A stretch of 64,000 nt of DNA from PALSA-693 sp963702305 (GCA_963702305.1 CAVPBX010000007.1:310001-374000); one strand, 5' to 3'. Shown: positions 1-8,380, numbered from the stretch's first letter. Notes: generated by a model not told the origin, from the sequence alone. Program-made: numbers and translations.

Positions 1-918
1 GCCGCGGCGGCCGAAGCGGCCCGCGGGGGGCGCGGCGCGGCCCTTCGGCACCGGATCCTCCCGCGCAGCGTGCTGGGGATCGCCAGCCTGATCCTGGCGT
101 TCGCCATCGGCGCCGGCTTCAGCGGGGTGGTGCTGTACTCCTACTACCAGTACAAGCTCAACCAGACCAACGACCGGGTCAACACGCTGATCTCCGGGTA
201 CAAGACCCAGTTCGCCCGGGCCGAGGGCAATCTCAACGCCGCGGTCACCGCCGCCGAGGCCAACATCCAGAACCAGCTGAAGGCGGTCGAGCAGCTCCAG
301 GCCGGACCGGGCACCCTGGCCGCGCTGGTCAAGCAGGTCGCCCCGTCGGTGTTCTTCGTGCACACCCTGGATGCCAGCGGCCAGCCGTCGGTTGGCACCG
401 CCTTCGTGGTGTCGTCCAACGCCAGCGAGTCGTTGCTGGTCACGTCGTACACCACCGTGCAGGCCGCCACCCACGCCCCCGGGCCCACCGTGTTCGTCCG
501 GCAGGGCAGCACCGACACCCAGGTGACCGTCCGGGCCTGGGACCCCCAGTACGACCTGGCCGTGCTGGTCCTCCCCCAACCCAACCTGCACCCCCTGGCG
601 GCGGCCACCCCGACCCCGGCCCCCCAGCCGGGCGACCGCATCTACGCCGTTTCCGGGCTCGGGTCGGCGGGCGCGTCCATCACCCAGGGCGCGGTCGTCG
701 ACGTGTCCGCCAGCGGAGTAACCGAGGACGCCGCCATCGGCCCGTCATTTCAGGGTGGACCGTTGATCGACCAGGCCGGACAGGTCATCGGGGTGGCGTC
801 GCGGACCTACTCGCCGCTCGGGTTCACCACCCAGGGCGTGTGGTTTGCCCCCTATGTGGAGGCGGCCTGTAACAAGGTGCTGATCTGCCCGGGCGGCACT
901 CTGGTCGGCAGCCACTGA
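1..918 (+). CDS. Membrane-anchored HtrA/trypsin-like protein, catalytically degenerate (5' partial)
   Basis: The frame is open to the window edge and codes basic residues before a transmembrane helix (LGIASLILAFAIGAGFSGVVL), so the true start probably lies outside; GTG at 70 is only the first in-window start and has no ribosome site. After the helix comes a coiled-coil-like stretch and a trypsin/HtrA-like beta-barrel. Aligned by eye to HtrA, the catalytic His position ('TNAHVV' in the family) reads 'TSYTTV', the Asp is kept in 'YDLAVL', and the Ser motif 'GNSGGPL' reads 'PSFQGGPL'. His and Ser are therefore both missing and it is probably a pseudoprotease or binding protein facing the outside of the membrane. 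The fold call is good; the loss of activity is inferred from motifs. Confidence 0.75.
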   Translation, partial: AAAAEAARGGRGAALRHRILPRSVLGIASLILAFAIGAGFSGVVLYSYYQYKLNQTNDRVNTLISGYKTQFARAEGNLNAAVTAAEANIQNQLKAVEQLQAGPGTLAALVKQVAPSVFFVHTLDASGQPSVGTAFVVSSNASESLLVTSYTTVQAATHAPGPTVFVRQGSTDTQVTVRAWDPQYDLAVLVLPQPNLHPLAAATPTPAPQPGDRIYAVSGLGSAGASITQGAVVDVSASGVTEDAAIGPSFQGGPLIDQAGQVIGVASRTYSPLGFTTQGVWFAPYVEAACNKVLICPGGTLVGSH

Positions 919-947
919 CCGCGGTAGGATCCGTGGGGGGAGGGATC

Positions 948-1334
948 ATGGGAGTTGCCGAAGTAGTCGGATTTGCGGTGTGTTGGCTGGTGGTCGCCGC
1001 CCTCATGCTGTGGGGGGTCTTCACCGAACGCAAGCGCGGCCCCATGCGGATGGAGCCGCCCGCCGGTCAGGCCGGCCCCTGGCATCCCAGCCGGACGGCG
1101 CGGTCCTCGGGCAGCGACTGGGTGGTGGTGGAGACCGCGGAGGGCGCCACCCCGGAGGTCGCGGCCGAAGTCCGCTTTCTGGCCGCGGCGTGGCTGGCCT
1201 CACGCGGCATCGACATGGCGACGGTCCCGCCGGCGGACCTGCGCACCGAGGTGACCACCGCCGACGACGGCGCCAGCACCACCCGGGTCCTGGTGCGCGC
1301 CGCCGCCCTGCACGGCATCCGCAAGCCGCGCTGA
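948..1334 (+). CDS. Small single-pass membrane protein of unknown function
   Basis: 128 residues starting MGVAEVVGF. ATG at 948 is chosen because GGGGGAGGG lies just upstream; GTG at 933 is in frame but sits inside that purine run. One N-terminal transmembrane helix (VVGFAVCWLVVAALMLWGVF) is followed by a soluble domain with 'EVAAEVRFLAAAWLASRGIDMATVP'-type alternating helix and acidic turns. A TAGGAT box at 925-930 could be its -10 element. It lies 30 bp after the protease-like gene and converges on the PBP gene. I do not recognise the family. Confidence 0.6.
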   Translation: MGVAEVVGFAVCWLVVAALMLWGVFTERKRGPMRMEPPAGQAGPWHPSRTARSSGSDWVVVETAEGATPEVAAEVRFLAAAWLASRGIDMATVPPADLRTEVTTADDGASTTRVLVRAAALHGIRKPR

Positions 1335-1349
1335 GCCGCCCCGCTGACC

Positions 1350-3662
1350 CTAAGGGACTGGGCCCAACAGAGTGGTCGTAGTGCCGCCGCCGCTCGGCAC
1401 CGTGGTCGACGTCGTGGTGGTAGGTGGCGGCAGGGTGGTGGTCGGCGGCGGCTCGGGAGCCACCGGCACCGACGCCGGCACCTGGTAGGGACCGCCCAGC
1501 GGGGTGCCCTCCACGAATCCCGGCGGCCCGGGCACGACCGGTGGGATGGTGGTGGTGGCCCCGGCCGCCAGGGCCGCGGCCTGCTTGGGCGGAATGATCG
1601 GCGCCGGCTGGGTGAAAGGAGTGACCGGCACGCCGGCCAGGGCCTGGCTCATGAAATTGCGCCAGGTGATCGCCGGCCAGGTCCCCCCGAACACCTGGGA
1701 CACGCCCTTCACGTAGCCGATCGACGCCGACTGGCTGGCGGCGTTGCCCATCCACACCGCGGTCGACAGCGTCGGGGTGTAGCCGACGAACCAGGCGTTG
1801 GTGTTGTTGCTGGTGGTGCCGGTCTTGCCGGCGGCCGGCCGGCCCAGACCGGCCGCAGTGCCGGTCCCGCCGGTGATGACCCCTTGCAGCACGTTGGTCA
1901 CGTTGTCGGCCACGTTGGCCGGCAGCGCGGTGGTGGCGGCCGGGAGGGGGCTGATGTTGTCGACGAGCACCTTGCCCGCGCTGTTGACGATCTCCAGGAT
2001 GGGCGTGGGGGTGGTCCGCTGGCCCCGGTCGGCGAACACCCCGTAGGCCGAGGCCATCTGCAGCGGCGACACGTCGAGCTCACCGAGGGCGTAGCTCTCG
2101 CAGTAGTAGAAGGGCGGGGTCGAGTAGTACGCCGAGTCGATCCCCAGGTTTTTGGCCGTGGTGGCCACGTTGTTGCAGCCCACCTGGGGGGCGACCTGGG
2201 CGTACACGGTGTTGGTCGACTGGGCGGTGGCCTGGGCGAGGGTCTGGGTGCCACCGCCGTTGGGCTCGTCGTTGTGGATCTGGCAGTAGCTCGCCGGCTG
2301 CCCGGCGGGCACTTTGCAGTTGGGGATCTGGTAGATGCCCGGCGCCTGGTAGGTGGCGGTGGGCTGGACGCCCTGCTCGAACGCGGTCGCCAGGGTGAAC
2401 GGCTTCCATGACGATCCCGGTTGCCGGCCCGGTAGCCCGCCGGTGATCGAGTGCCCGGACCAGCAGGTGGCCGCCACCTGGACCACCGCTGTGCTGGCGG
2501 GCCGCGGGTCGCAGCCACCGAGGGCAAAGTTGTCCTGGGCGTACGGCCCCGACCCGAAGTCCCGGCCGCCGACGAGCGCCGGGACGAAGCCGGTCCGGGG
2601 CTCCACCGTGGCCAGCGCCATCTCCAGGGGGTCGCTCGTCCCCGACAACGTCGAGCGCACCGCGGCATAGGCCTCCGCCTGCACGGTCGGGTCGAGGGTG
2701 GTCTGGATCCGCAGCCCGCCGCCGTAGATCTGGGCGTCCGTGTAGTGCTGCTTGAGCCAATCCACCACGTAGCTGACGAAGTCGGGATACGCGGTGGGGG
2801 CGGCCTCCAGGGGGTAGACGGCCGTCCGCCCGGCCGGGGCCGCCGCGCCGAGGGGGACGAGCACCAGCCGCTGGGCCTGGGCCGCGTTGTATTGGGCCAG
2901 CGTCAAGTAGCCCTGCTGGTGCATCTTGGCCAGGACCAGCTCCCGGGCCGTCTCGGCCTTGGCCAGGTTCTCCCGGGGCGCCCGGGCGCTGGGGGCGGGG
3001 ATGAGCCCGGCCAGGGTGGCCGCCTGGGAGGCGTTCAGGGCCGACACCGGGACGTGGAAGTAGTTTTGGGCGGCGGCGCCGGCGCCGGTGTTGCCGTCAC
3101 CGAAGTACACGACCGTCAGGTACCGGTACAGGATCTCGTTCTTGCTGGCCTGGCGGGCGAGCTGGCTGGCCAGGATGGCCTCGCGGACCTTGCGGACCAG
3201 GGTGCGCTGCTGGTCGGTGAACGCCAGCTTCACGTACTGCTGGGTGATCGTCGAACCCCCCTGCAGGGGGCCGGAATGGCGGATGTCGTCGTACGCGGCG
3301 CGCAGGGTGCCGCGGAGGTCGACGCCGCCGTGATGGTAGAAGTTGCGGTCCTCGTCCGCGACGACGGCCTCCTTGAGGACCTGCGGGACGTCGGCCTGGT
3401 TGAACGGCACGTTGCGGTCGTACTGCTGCAGCACCGCGATCTGGTGCCCGTAACGGTCGTACAACACGGTGGGCAGGATGGTCGGGTTGGGCTTGGGGAT
3501 GGGGATGGTCGCCGGCAGCGGCAGGAAGATCAGCCCGGCCAGGGCGGTGACGGCGAACGCCGCCGGCGCGCCGACCAGGGCCACGATGGCCAGGAACAAC
3601 GAGCTGAAGATGGTCTTGACGATCCGCCAGAACAGGCCCATCGCCGGGTCAGCTTCGCGCAC
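1350..3662 (-). CDS. Class A penicillin-binding protein (glycosyltransferase + transpeptidase)
   Basis: 770 aa bifunctional peptidoglycan synthase. N-terminal membrane anchor at about residues 10-50, GT51 domain with catalytic 'EDRNFYHHGG' (Glu104) and 'GGSTITQQ' (135-142), then a transpeptidase domain with SSWK (Ser417-Lys420), STN (482-484) and KTGT (613-616). The Pro/Thr/Val-rich tail after about residue 720 is typical of actinobacterial PBPs. ATG at 3641 (MGLFWRI) is an alternative start 7 codons in. The position next to WhiB and two ArsA/Get3-like ATPases matches the ponA2 neighbourhood of mycobacteria, so it is probably a PonA2 counterpart. Confidence 0.93.
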   Translation of the reverse strand: MREADPAMGLFWRIVKTIFSSLFLAIVALVGAPAAFAVTALAGLIFLPLPATIPIPKPNPTILPTVLYDRYGHQIAVLQQYDRNVPFNQADVPQVLKEAVVADEDRNFYHHGGVDLRGTLRAAYDDIRHSGPLQGGSTITQQYVKLAFTDQQRTLVRKVREAILASQLARQASKNEILYRYLTVVYFGDGNTGAGAAAQNYFHVPVSALNASQAATLAGLIPAPSARAPRENLAKAETARELVLAKMHQQGYLTLAQYNAAQAQRLVLVPLGAAAPAGRTAVYPLEAAPTAYPDFVSYVVDWLKQHYTDAQIYGGGLRIQTTLDPTVQAEAYAAVRSTLSGTSDPLEMALATVEPRTGFVPALVGGRDFGSGPYAQDNFALGGCDPRPASTAVVQVAATCWSGHSITGGLPGRQPGSSWKPFTLATAFEQGVQPTATYQAPGIYQIPNCKVPAGQPASYCQIHNDEPNGGGTQTLAQATAQSTNTVYAQVAPQVGCNNVATTAKNLGIDSAYYSTPPFYYCESYALGELDVSPLQMASAYGVFADRGQRTTPTPILEIVNSAGKVLVDNISPLPAATTALPANVADNVTNVLQGVITGGTGTAAGLGRPAAGKTGTTSNNTNAWFVGYTPTLSTAVWMGNAASQSASIGYVKGVSQVFGGTWPAITWRNFMSQALAGVPVTPFTQPAPIIPPKQAAALAAGATTTIPPVVPGPPGFVEGTPLGGPYQVPASVPVAPEPPPTTTLPPPTTTTSTTVPSGGGTTTTLLGPVP

Positions 3663-3713
3663 CGGACGCCTCCCGCTGGGGGCGCCCGGCGCGCCGGGGG
3701 GACTCTTTTCCCC

Positions 3714-4025
3714 TCAGTCCACGTCGACCAGCACGTCGTCGCCGTCGGTGCGGACCCGCCAGGTGCGCAGCCCGGGCCGCCGGCCGAACATCGTCACGTG
3801 CTCGCCGGTGCGCAGGTCGTAGCGCCAGCCGTGCCACGGGCAGGTGACGCAGCCGCCGCCCACGAACCCGTCGTCGATGGGGTTGCCGACGTGGCGGCAC
3901 ACGTTGTCGACGGCCACCACCTCGTCGCCCACCCGGAACACCGCGATCGACTCGGCGCCGACGCGCACCGGCCAGCCCCGGTCCGCGGGGATGTCCTGGC
4001 GCCGACAGACCACCCGCCAGGCCAC
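3714..4025 (-). CDS. Rieske [2Fe-2S] ferredoxin-like protein
   Basis: 103 aa, single Rieske domain. Cluster ligands are visible as 'CRH' and 'CPWH', separated as in Rieske proteins; the second half 'GWRYDLRTGEHVTMFG' is also typical. The frame stays open upstream through the hydrolase gene, but homology begins at AWRVVCRR, so GTG at 4025, 10 bp after the hydrolase stop, is the likely start. A free-standing Rieske domain of this size would be an electron carrier for an oxygenase or a regulatory redox domain. Its partner is not evident, though its tight spacing implies co-transcription with the upstream alpha/beta hydrolase. Confidence 0.85.
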   Translation of the reverse strand: MAWRVVCRRQDIPADRGWPVRVGAESIAVFRVGDEVVAVDNVCRHVGNPIDDGFVGGGCVTCPWHGWRYDLRTGEHVTMFGRRPGLRTWRVRTDGDDVLVDVD

Positions 4026-4035
4026 CGCCGAGGCG

Positions 4036-4935
4036 TCAGCGGGCGGCGGCGCGGCGCGCCCGGGTCGGCCGCAGCGCCACGATTTTGGGATCGGCGTCCG
4101 CGGCCCGGGCGGCCCGGGCCACCGTGACCGAGTTGGCCATGACCTCGCCGAAGCTGTCGGGATCGGCCAGCAGCCACGAGTGCCGCCCGGGCACCACCTT
4201 CCCGGCCGAGCCCACCGCCGCGCACAGGGCCTCGAAGCTGGCCCGGGGGATGATCCCGTCACCCTCCCCCCACAGCACCAGGACGGGCAGGTGCCGGGCC
4301 TTCAGGTCGGCCAGGTCGGCGGTCAGGTCGGCCCGGCGGGCCAGCATGCCCACCCGCCAGATGCCGATCGGGTGGCTGACGATGTTGGGAATGGCGTCTT
4401 CGAGCACGGCCGTCAGGGTCGCCACCGCGCCCCTGGCCATGAGCAGATCACAGGGAAAATGGACGACCCAGTCCCACAACGGGCGCTCCGCCATGGAGCG
4501 CACCTTGTTGCCGGCCTGCAACCAGGTCCCGCCGCCCACCGAGTTGATCAACACCAGGTACCCGACGCGGTCGGGGAAGTCGTGGGCCAGCTTGGTGGCC
4601 ACCCCCCCGCCGAAGCTGTGCCCGACCGCGAACACCGGCTCGTCCACCCCGACGGCGTCCAGGAAGGCGTCCACCCACGCCGCGTAGCCGGCGATGTTGG
4701 TGTCCTCCGCCGGCAGGGCGGCGGTCCCGCCGAAGCCGGGCAGGGCCGGGGCGTACACCTGGCAGCCCAGGCGGACCAGCCGCTTGAGGGCCCGCTTGTA
4801 GGCGTGCTGGCCCAGCGCCCACCCGTGGATGAACAGCACCGGAAGCCCGCTGCCCGCCACCCCGTAGTTGACCCGGCGACCGTCGACAACGACAGAATTC
4901 CAGGTCAGGTGGTCCTCAGGCTCCGATCTGGCCAT
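4036..4935 (-). CDS. Alpha/beta hydrolase
   Basis: 299 aa. The nucleophile elbow GHSFGGG (Ser107) and oxyanion-hole HGW (residues 37-39) are clear; a C-terminal 'GRHSWLLADP' supplies the probable catalytic His. ATG at 4935 (MARSEPEDHLTW) is chosen because the upstream extension of the frame is antisense to the whiB coding region and protein-like sequence begins here. Substrate cannot be told. It is the first gene of a hydrolase-Rieske pair between WhiB and the PBP. Confidence 0.85.
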   Translation of the reverse strand: MARSEPEDHLTWNSVVVDGRRVNYGVAGSGLPVLFIHGWALGQHAYKRALKRLVRLGCQVYAPALPGFGGTAALPAEDTNIAGYAAWVDAFLDAVGVDEPVFAVGHSFGGGVATKLAHDFPDRVGYLVLINSVGGGTWLQAGNKVRSMAERPLWDWVVHFPCDLLMARGAVATLTAVLEDAIPNIVSHPIGIWRVGMLARRADLTADLADLKARHLPVLVLWGEGDGIIPRASFEALCAAVGSAGKVVPGRHSWLLADPDSFGEVMANSVTVARAARAADADPKIVALRPTRARRAAAR

Positions 4936-4994
4936 CACCGGCACGTTACCGGGGCGCTGCGCTCCACCACGTGGCGGGAGTCGCCACCCCCCGC

Positions 4995-5249
4995 TCAGCG
5001 CGCCAGCAACTCCCGGCGCTCGACCTCGTTGAGCCCACCCCAGATGCCGTGGGGCTCCCGGATCCGCAGGGCGTACTCCAGGCAGGGCCGCTTGACCGGG
5101 CAGCTGGCGCAGATGGACTTGGCCTTGGCCTCGCGGAACTCCTTGTCGTCCTTGCGCTCGAAGTGGGAGGGCGGGAAGAAGAGCGCCGTGTGCGGCCCGC
5201 GACACGCCGCTTTGGCTTGCCATAGATCCTCGACATGCTGGACGCTCAC
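4995..5249 (-). CDS. WhiB-family iron-sulfur transcriptional regulator
   Basis: 84 aa, the usual WhiB size. Four Cys ligands for a [4Fe-4S] cluster at 16, 47, 50 and 56 (C...CxxCxxxxxC) and the WhiB turn 'GIWGGLNEVERR' at 68-79. GTG at 5249 is chosen: AAGGGGGG lies 6 bp upstream and it gives the family length; an in-frame ATG at 5303 would add 18 non-conserved residues. WhiB proteins bind the sigma factor and sense redox or NO. Divergent from the two Get3-like ATPases and downstream neighbours as in whiB4 of M. tuberculosis (Rv3681c), so a WhiB4 counterpart by context. Confidence 0.92.
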   Translation of the reverse strand: MSVQHVEDLWQAKAACRGPHTALFFPPSHFERKDDKEFREAKAKSICASCPVKRPCLEYALRIREPHGIWGGLNEVERRELLAR

Positions 5250-5429
5250 TACATCCCCCCTTGCTCTGAGGTGCAAGGTACTCCTACCTTCGCTTGCCAA
5301 CAAGGGGGAATCTTCCGGGTCCCACCCCCCTGACCAGCACTTTCCTCTTTCAGCCGCGCGGCGCGCGGCCCTGAGTAACCTGAGGGTCTAGCTGAGCCTC
5401 ACGCATCCCAGCCTTCATCACCCCGCGTG

Positions 5430-5435
5430 TAGGCT
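5430..5435 (+). promoter_or_regulatory. Candidate -10 box (TAGGCT) for the ArsA/Get3-like operon
   Basis: TAGGCT lies 24 bp upstream of the GTG start at 5460, with GGGAGG just before the start as ribosome site. It sits in the divergent gap between whiB and the ATPases. Confidence 0.4.
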
Positions 5436-5459
5436 GCACCGCCGTCCGTTGGGAGGCCC

Positions 5460-6476
5460 GTGGATCACGCACCCTTTACCCCGCCCGCCCGGGTGACCAT
5501 CGTCGCCGGCAAAGGTGGGGTGGGCAAGACCACGGTCAGTGCGGCCCTCGCCTATCTGGCCGCCCAGTCCGGCCTGACGACGCTGATCGTGGAGGTGGAG
5601 GGCCAGAGCGGGCTGCCGGCGTTGTTCGGCCAGCCGGACGCCTTGACCTACCACGAGGCGGTCCTGCTGGCGGCGGGGGCGGCCGGGCCGGGGGCGGCGG
5701 AGGTCCGGGCCCGCACCCTGACGCCCGACGACGCCCTCGTCGAGTACCTGGAGGACCGGGGGATGCGCCGGATCTCCAAGCGGCTGATCGCCACCGGCAC
5801 CCTGGACGTGGTCGCCACCGCGGTGCCCGGGATCAAGGACATCCTGGTGCTCGGCAAGGTCAAGCAGCTCGAGCAGCTCAGCGCCGCCGGCGCCGCCGGC
5901 GCCCCCGACTTCATCGTGGTCGACGCCCCGGCCGCCGGGCACGCCGTCAGCTTCCTGGCCAGCGCCTACGGCCTGCTCGACGCCGCCGCGGTCGGACCGA
6001 TCCGGGCCCAGGCCCTGGACGTCATCGGCCTGCTCGGCGACCCGGCCCGCTGCCAGGTGATGCTCGTCACCCTCCCCGAGGAGACGCCGGTCAACGAGGC
6101 CGCCGACACCGCCTTCCGCCTCGAGGACCGGGCCGGGGTCCAGCTGGCGCCGATCGTGGTCAACGGCCTGTGGCCCCGGCTCGACCTCCCGGCCGACGCC
6201 GCCGCGGCCCTGCAGGCCGCCGGCCTGGGCCTCCCCCCCGAGCAGATCGAACCGCTGGTGCAGGCGGCCCACTTCCGCCGGCAACGCCAGGACCTGCAGG
6301 AGGCCCAGGTGGCGCGCCTGGCGGACATGTTGCCGCTGCCGCAGCTGCACCTGCCGTTCCTCTTCACCACCGAGTTGGGACCCACCGACGTGCGGACCCT
6401 GGCCGGCGTCCTGGGCCGAGAGCTGGGGGCGGTCGGGGAGCCGGCGGCCGGGGCCGGCGGGGCGGGCCGCCCGTGA
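5460..6476 (+). CDS. ArsA/Get3-like ATPase, subunit 1 (Rv3679/Rv3680 family)
   Basis: 338 aa, SIMIBI P-loop ATPase. Deviant Walker A 'GKGGVGKT' at residues 17-24 keeps the signature lysine (Lys18) that reaches across the dimer; 'FIVVDAPAAGHA' resembles the Switch II/Walker B region. GTG start with GGGAGG ribosome site. It overlaps the next ATPase gene by GTGA, so the two are co-translated and probably form a heterodimer. The mycobacterial pair is described as Get3-like (BagA/BagB) rather than arsenite-pumping; no arsenic genes are near here. Substrate unknown. Confidence 0.88.
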   Translation: MDHAPFTPPARVTIVAGKGGVGKTTVSAALAYLAAQSGLTTLIVEVEGQSGLPALFGQPDALTYHEAVLLAAGAAGPGAAEVRARTLTPDDALVEYLEDRGMRRISKRLIATGTLDVVATAVPGIKDILVLGKVKQLEQLSAAGAAGAPDFIVVDAPAAGHAVSFLASAYGLLDAAAVGPIRAQALDVIGLLGDPARCQVMLVTLPEETPVNEAADTAFRLEDRAGVQLAPIVVNGLWPRLDLPADAAAALQAAGLGLPPEQIEPLVQAAHFRRQRQDLQEAQVARLADMLPLPQLHLPFLFTTELGPTDVRTLAGVLGRELGAVGEPAAGAGGAGRP

Positions 6477-7800
6477 GCGCCGGCGCGGGGCCTGTCGCGC
6501 GTGTCGCGCCGACCGCGCTGGCCGCGCTGGCCGCTGAGCGAGACATCATCATCTGCGCCGGCCCGGGCGGGGTGGGCAAGACGACCGTGGCGGCGGCGAT
6601 CGCCGTCTACGGGGCCCGGCTGGGCCGGCGGGCGTGCGTGGTCACCATCGATCCGGCCAAGCGGCTGGCCGATGCCCTCGGCCTCGACGCACTGACCAAC
6701 GAGGCCCACCAGGTGCCGGGGGACTGGGGGCCCGACGGGGAGCTGTGGGCCCTGATGCTCGACACCAAGAGCACCTTCGACGACGTGGTGGTCCGCAACG
6801 CCGGCTCGGAGCAGCAGGCCCAGGCCATCCTGGAAAACCGCCTGTACCGCAACATCTCCGGCGCCCTCGGGGGCACCCAGGAGTACATGGCGATGGAGAA
6901 GCTCTACGAGCTGCACCGCGGCGGTCGTTTTGACCTGGTCGTCGTGGACACCCCCCCGACCCGCCACGCCCTGGATTTCCTGGACGCGCCCGGGCGGCTC
7001 ATGCGGTTCCTCAACAACCGCATCTTCCGCCTGCTCATGATGCCCACCCGGGCCAGCCTGCGGGCCATCAGCGTCGCCACCCAGATGTTCCTGCGGACGA
7101 TCTCCAAGGTCGTCGGGGGGGCCATGGTCGCCGACGCGGTGGCGTTCTTCTCGGCCTTCGAGGGCATGGAGCAGGGCTTTCGCGACCGGGCCGCCAAGGT
7201 CGAGGAGCTGCTCGTCGACGCCGGCACCGCGTTCGTGGTGGTGGCGGCACCCCGCCGGGACGCGGTCGAGGAGGCGCTGTTCTTCGCCGACCGGCTGGTG
7301 CAATCCTCCGGGCGGGTCGAGGCTCTCATCCTCAACCGGATGTTCCCGTCGTTTGGGCCGGTGCCAGCGGCCCTGGAGCAGGTGGCCGCGGCCGGCGGCT
7401 CGGCGGCGGCTGGCGGCTCGGCGGCCGGGGCCTGGGGGGCCGGGGCCGGCGTGGCCGGGGCCGGCGTGGCCGGGGCCGGCGGTGGCTCGCGGCCGGGGCC
7501 GGCGTGGCCGGGGCCGGCGGTGGCTCTGCCGGGGCGGCCGGGGCCGGCGGTGGCTCTTCCGGGGCGGCCGGGGCCGGCGGCTCGGCGGCCGGCGTCGCTG
7601 CCCTGGCCACCAATCTGGCCGACCTGGACCGGGTCGCCAGCCGGGAAGAGCGGCACGTGGCCGTGCTCGCCCAGCGCCTCCCCGCCGCCCCGGTGGTCCG
7701 GGTGCCGTTCCTGGCCGATGACGTCCACGACATCCGTGGGCTGACCGAGGTGGGGCGCTGGCTGTTCGAGGTCCGCGACCCGCCGACGCCCCCTCAGTAA
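6473..7800 (+). CDS. ArsA/Get3-like ATPase, subunit 2, with Gly/Ala/Ser repeat insert and a frameshift
   Basis: Starts at GTG 6473 overlapping the stop of subunit 1. P-loop 'GPGGVGKT' at residues 30-37: the signature lysine of the family is replaced by Pro31. 'LVVVDTPPTRHALDFL' is the Switch II region. From about 7380 the gene runs into a GC-rich tandem repeat coding Gly/Ala/Ser, and the literal frame then degenerates and stops at 7744. The +2-shifted frame from about 7490 carries the expected C-terminus ('VPFLADDVHDIRGL') to 7800. Comparing repeat units (GGC TCG GCG GCC GGG) shows one G missing at about 7489. Corrected by one base, the protein is about 442 aa and family-like. Confidence 0.8.
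7381..7592 (+). repeat. GC-rich tandem repeat inside the second ATPase gene
   Basis: Degenerate units of 15 to 36 bp built on 'gccggggccggc' (three copies of gccggggccggcgtg-like units at 7439-7512, then two copies of a 36-bp unit ending ggcggtggctct). They code a Gly/Ala/Ser linker of about 65 residues and contain the one-base deletion at about 7489. Repeat slippage or a sequencing error would both be expected here. Confidence 0.75.
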
Positions 7801-7853
7801 CTATTAGCGCAATTCATAGCCTTTCGTGCGACAGTCTTTGGACAATTCTGACT

Positions 7854-7896
7854 CTTCGGGACGTACGCGACACCGCATGTCGCGGACGTCCCGAAG
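7854..7896. terminator. 19-bp inverted repeat between convergent genes (bidirectional terminator-like)
   Basis: Arms 7854-7872 and 7878-7896 pair at 18 of 19 positions around a 5-nt loop (left arm CTTCGGGACGTACGCGACA). It lies between the ends of the ATPase gene (+) and the STAS gene (-). There is no T-tract, so it may act as a hairpin barrier rather than a classical intrinsic terminator. Confidence 0.6.
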
Positions 7897-7951
7897 ACGC
7901 CGGATCTTCCAAGGTCGTCACGATGCCACCGCCGTCGATCGCCGGCCGGCG

Positions 7952-8308
7952 CTACTCCTCGACGGGGACGTTCCGCTCCAGGGCCGCGGCAGCTTCCTCG
8001 ATGGTCTCGGTGACCGTCACGATGCGATCGAAGCCCGTGGTGCGCAGCAGCCGGACCAGGGTGGGCCGGTTGCACGCCACGGCCACGTCGCCGCCGAGCT
8101 CCCGGGTCCGCCGGATCCCCCCGATGAGCGCTCCCAGACCCGCCGAGTCCACGAACGGGATGCCCGACATGTCGATGAGCAGGTGCTTGCTGCTGGCCAT
8201 CTCGGCCAGGGCCTGACGGAATTGGCTCACCGTGAAGGCGTCGAGCTCGCCGACGGGTCGGCAGATGGTATAGCCCTCCGGCGTCTCGTCTTGCTGGATG
8301 GTGAGCAC
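7952..8308 (-). CDS. STAS-domain anti-sigma factor antagonist
   Basis: 118 aa single STAS domain. The phosphorylatable Ser motif 'FVDSAGLGAL' (Ser55) is intact, and the length fits SpoIIAA/RsbV-type antagonists. GTG at 8308 is preceded by AGGAGG at ideal spacing. Such proteins are switched off by a serine kinase and, when dephosphorylated, free a sigma factor or act on a partner kinase. No RsbW-like kinase lies in the window. Divergent from a receiver-like gene. Confidence 0.88.
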   Translation of the reverse strand: MLTIQQDETPEGYTICRPVGELDAFTVSQFRQALAEMASSKHLLIDMSGIPFVDSAGLGALIGGIRRTRELGGDVAVACNRPTLVRLLRTTGFDRIVTVTETIEEAAAALERNVPVEE

Positions 8309-8368
8309 GCGACCTCCTGAACCGCCACCGGCGGTATTCCCAGGATGGTACCCATGCGGACGCGGCGC

Positions 8369-8374
8369 TACCCT
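8369..8374 (+). promoter_or_regulatory. -10 box (TACCCT) of a leaderless promoter
   Basis: TACCCT ends 6 bp before GTG at 8381, so the transcript would begin at or next to the start codon. This favours 8381 over the ATGs at 8345 and 8354, the latter of which would lie upstream of the message. Confidence 0.5.
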
Positions 8375-8380
8375 TCGCTC

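Noticed and set aside
2451..4127. A 558-aa open frame antisense to the PBP and Rieske genes
   Set aside because: Val/Gly/Arg/His-rich shadow of GC-rich coding DNA; the opposite strand has clear conserved motifs.
5460..7800. Arsenite efflux ATPases
   Set aside because: No arsB, arsC, arsR or arsD nearby, and the pair and context match the Get3-like Rv3679/Rv3680 type.
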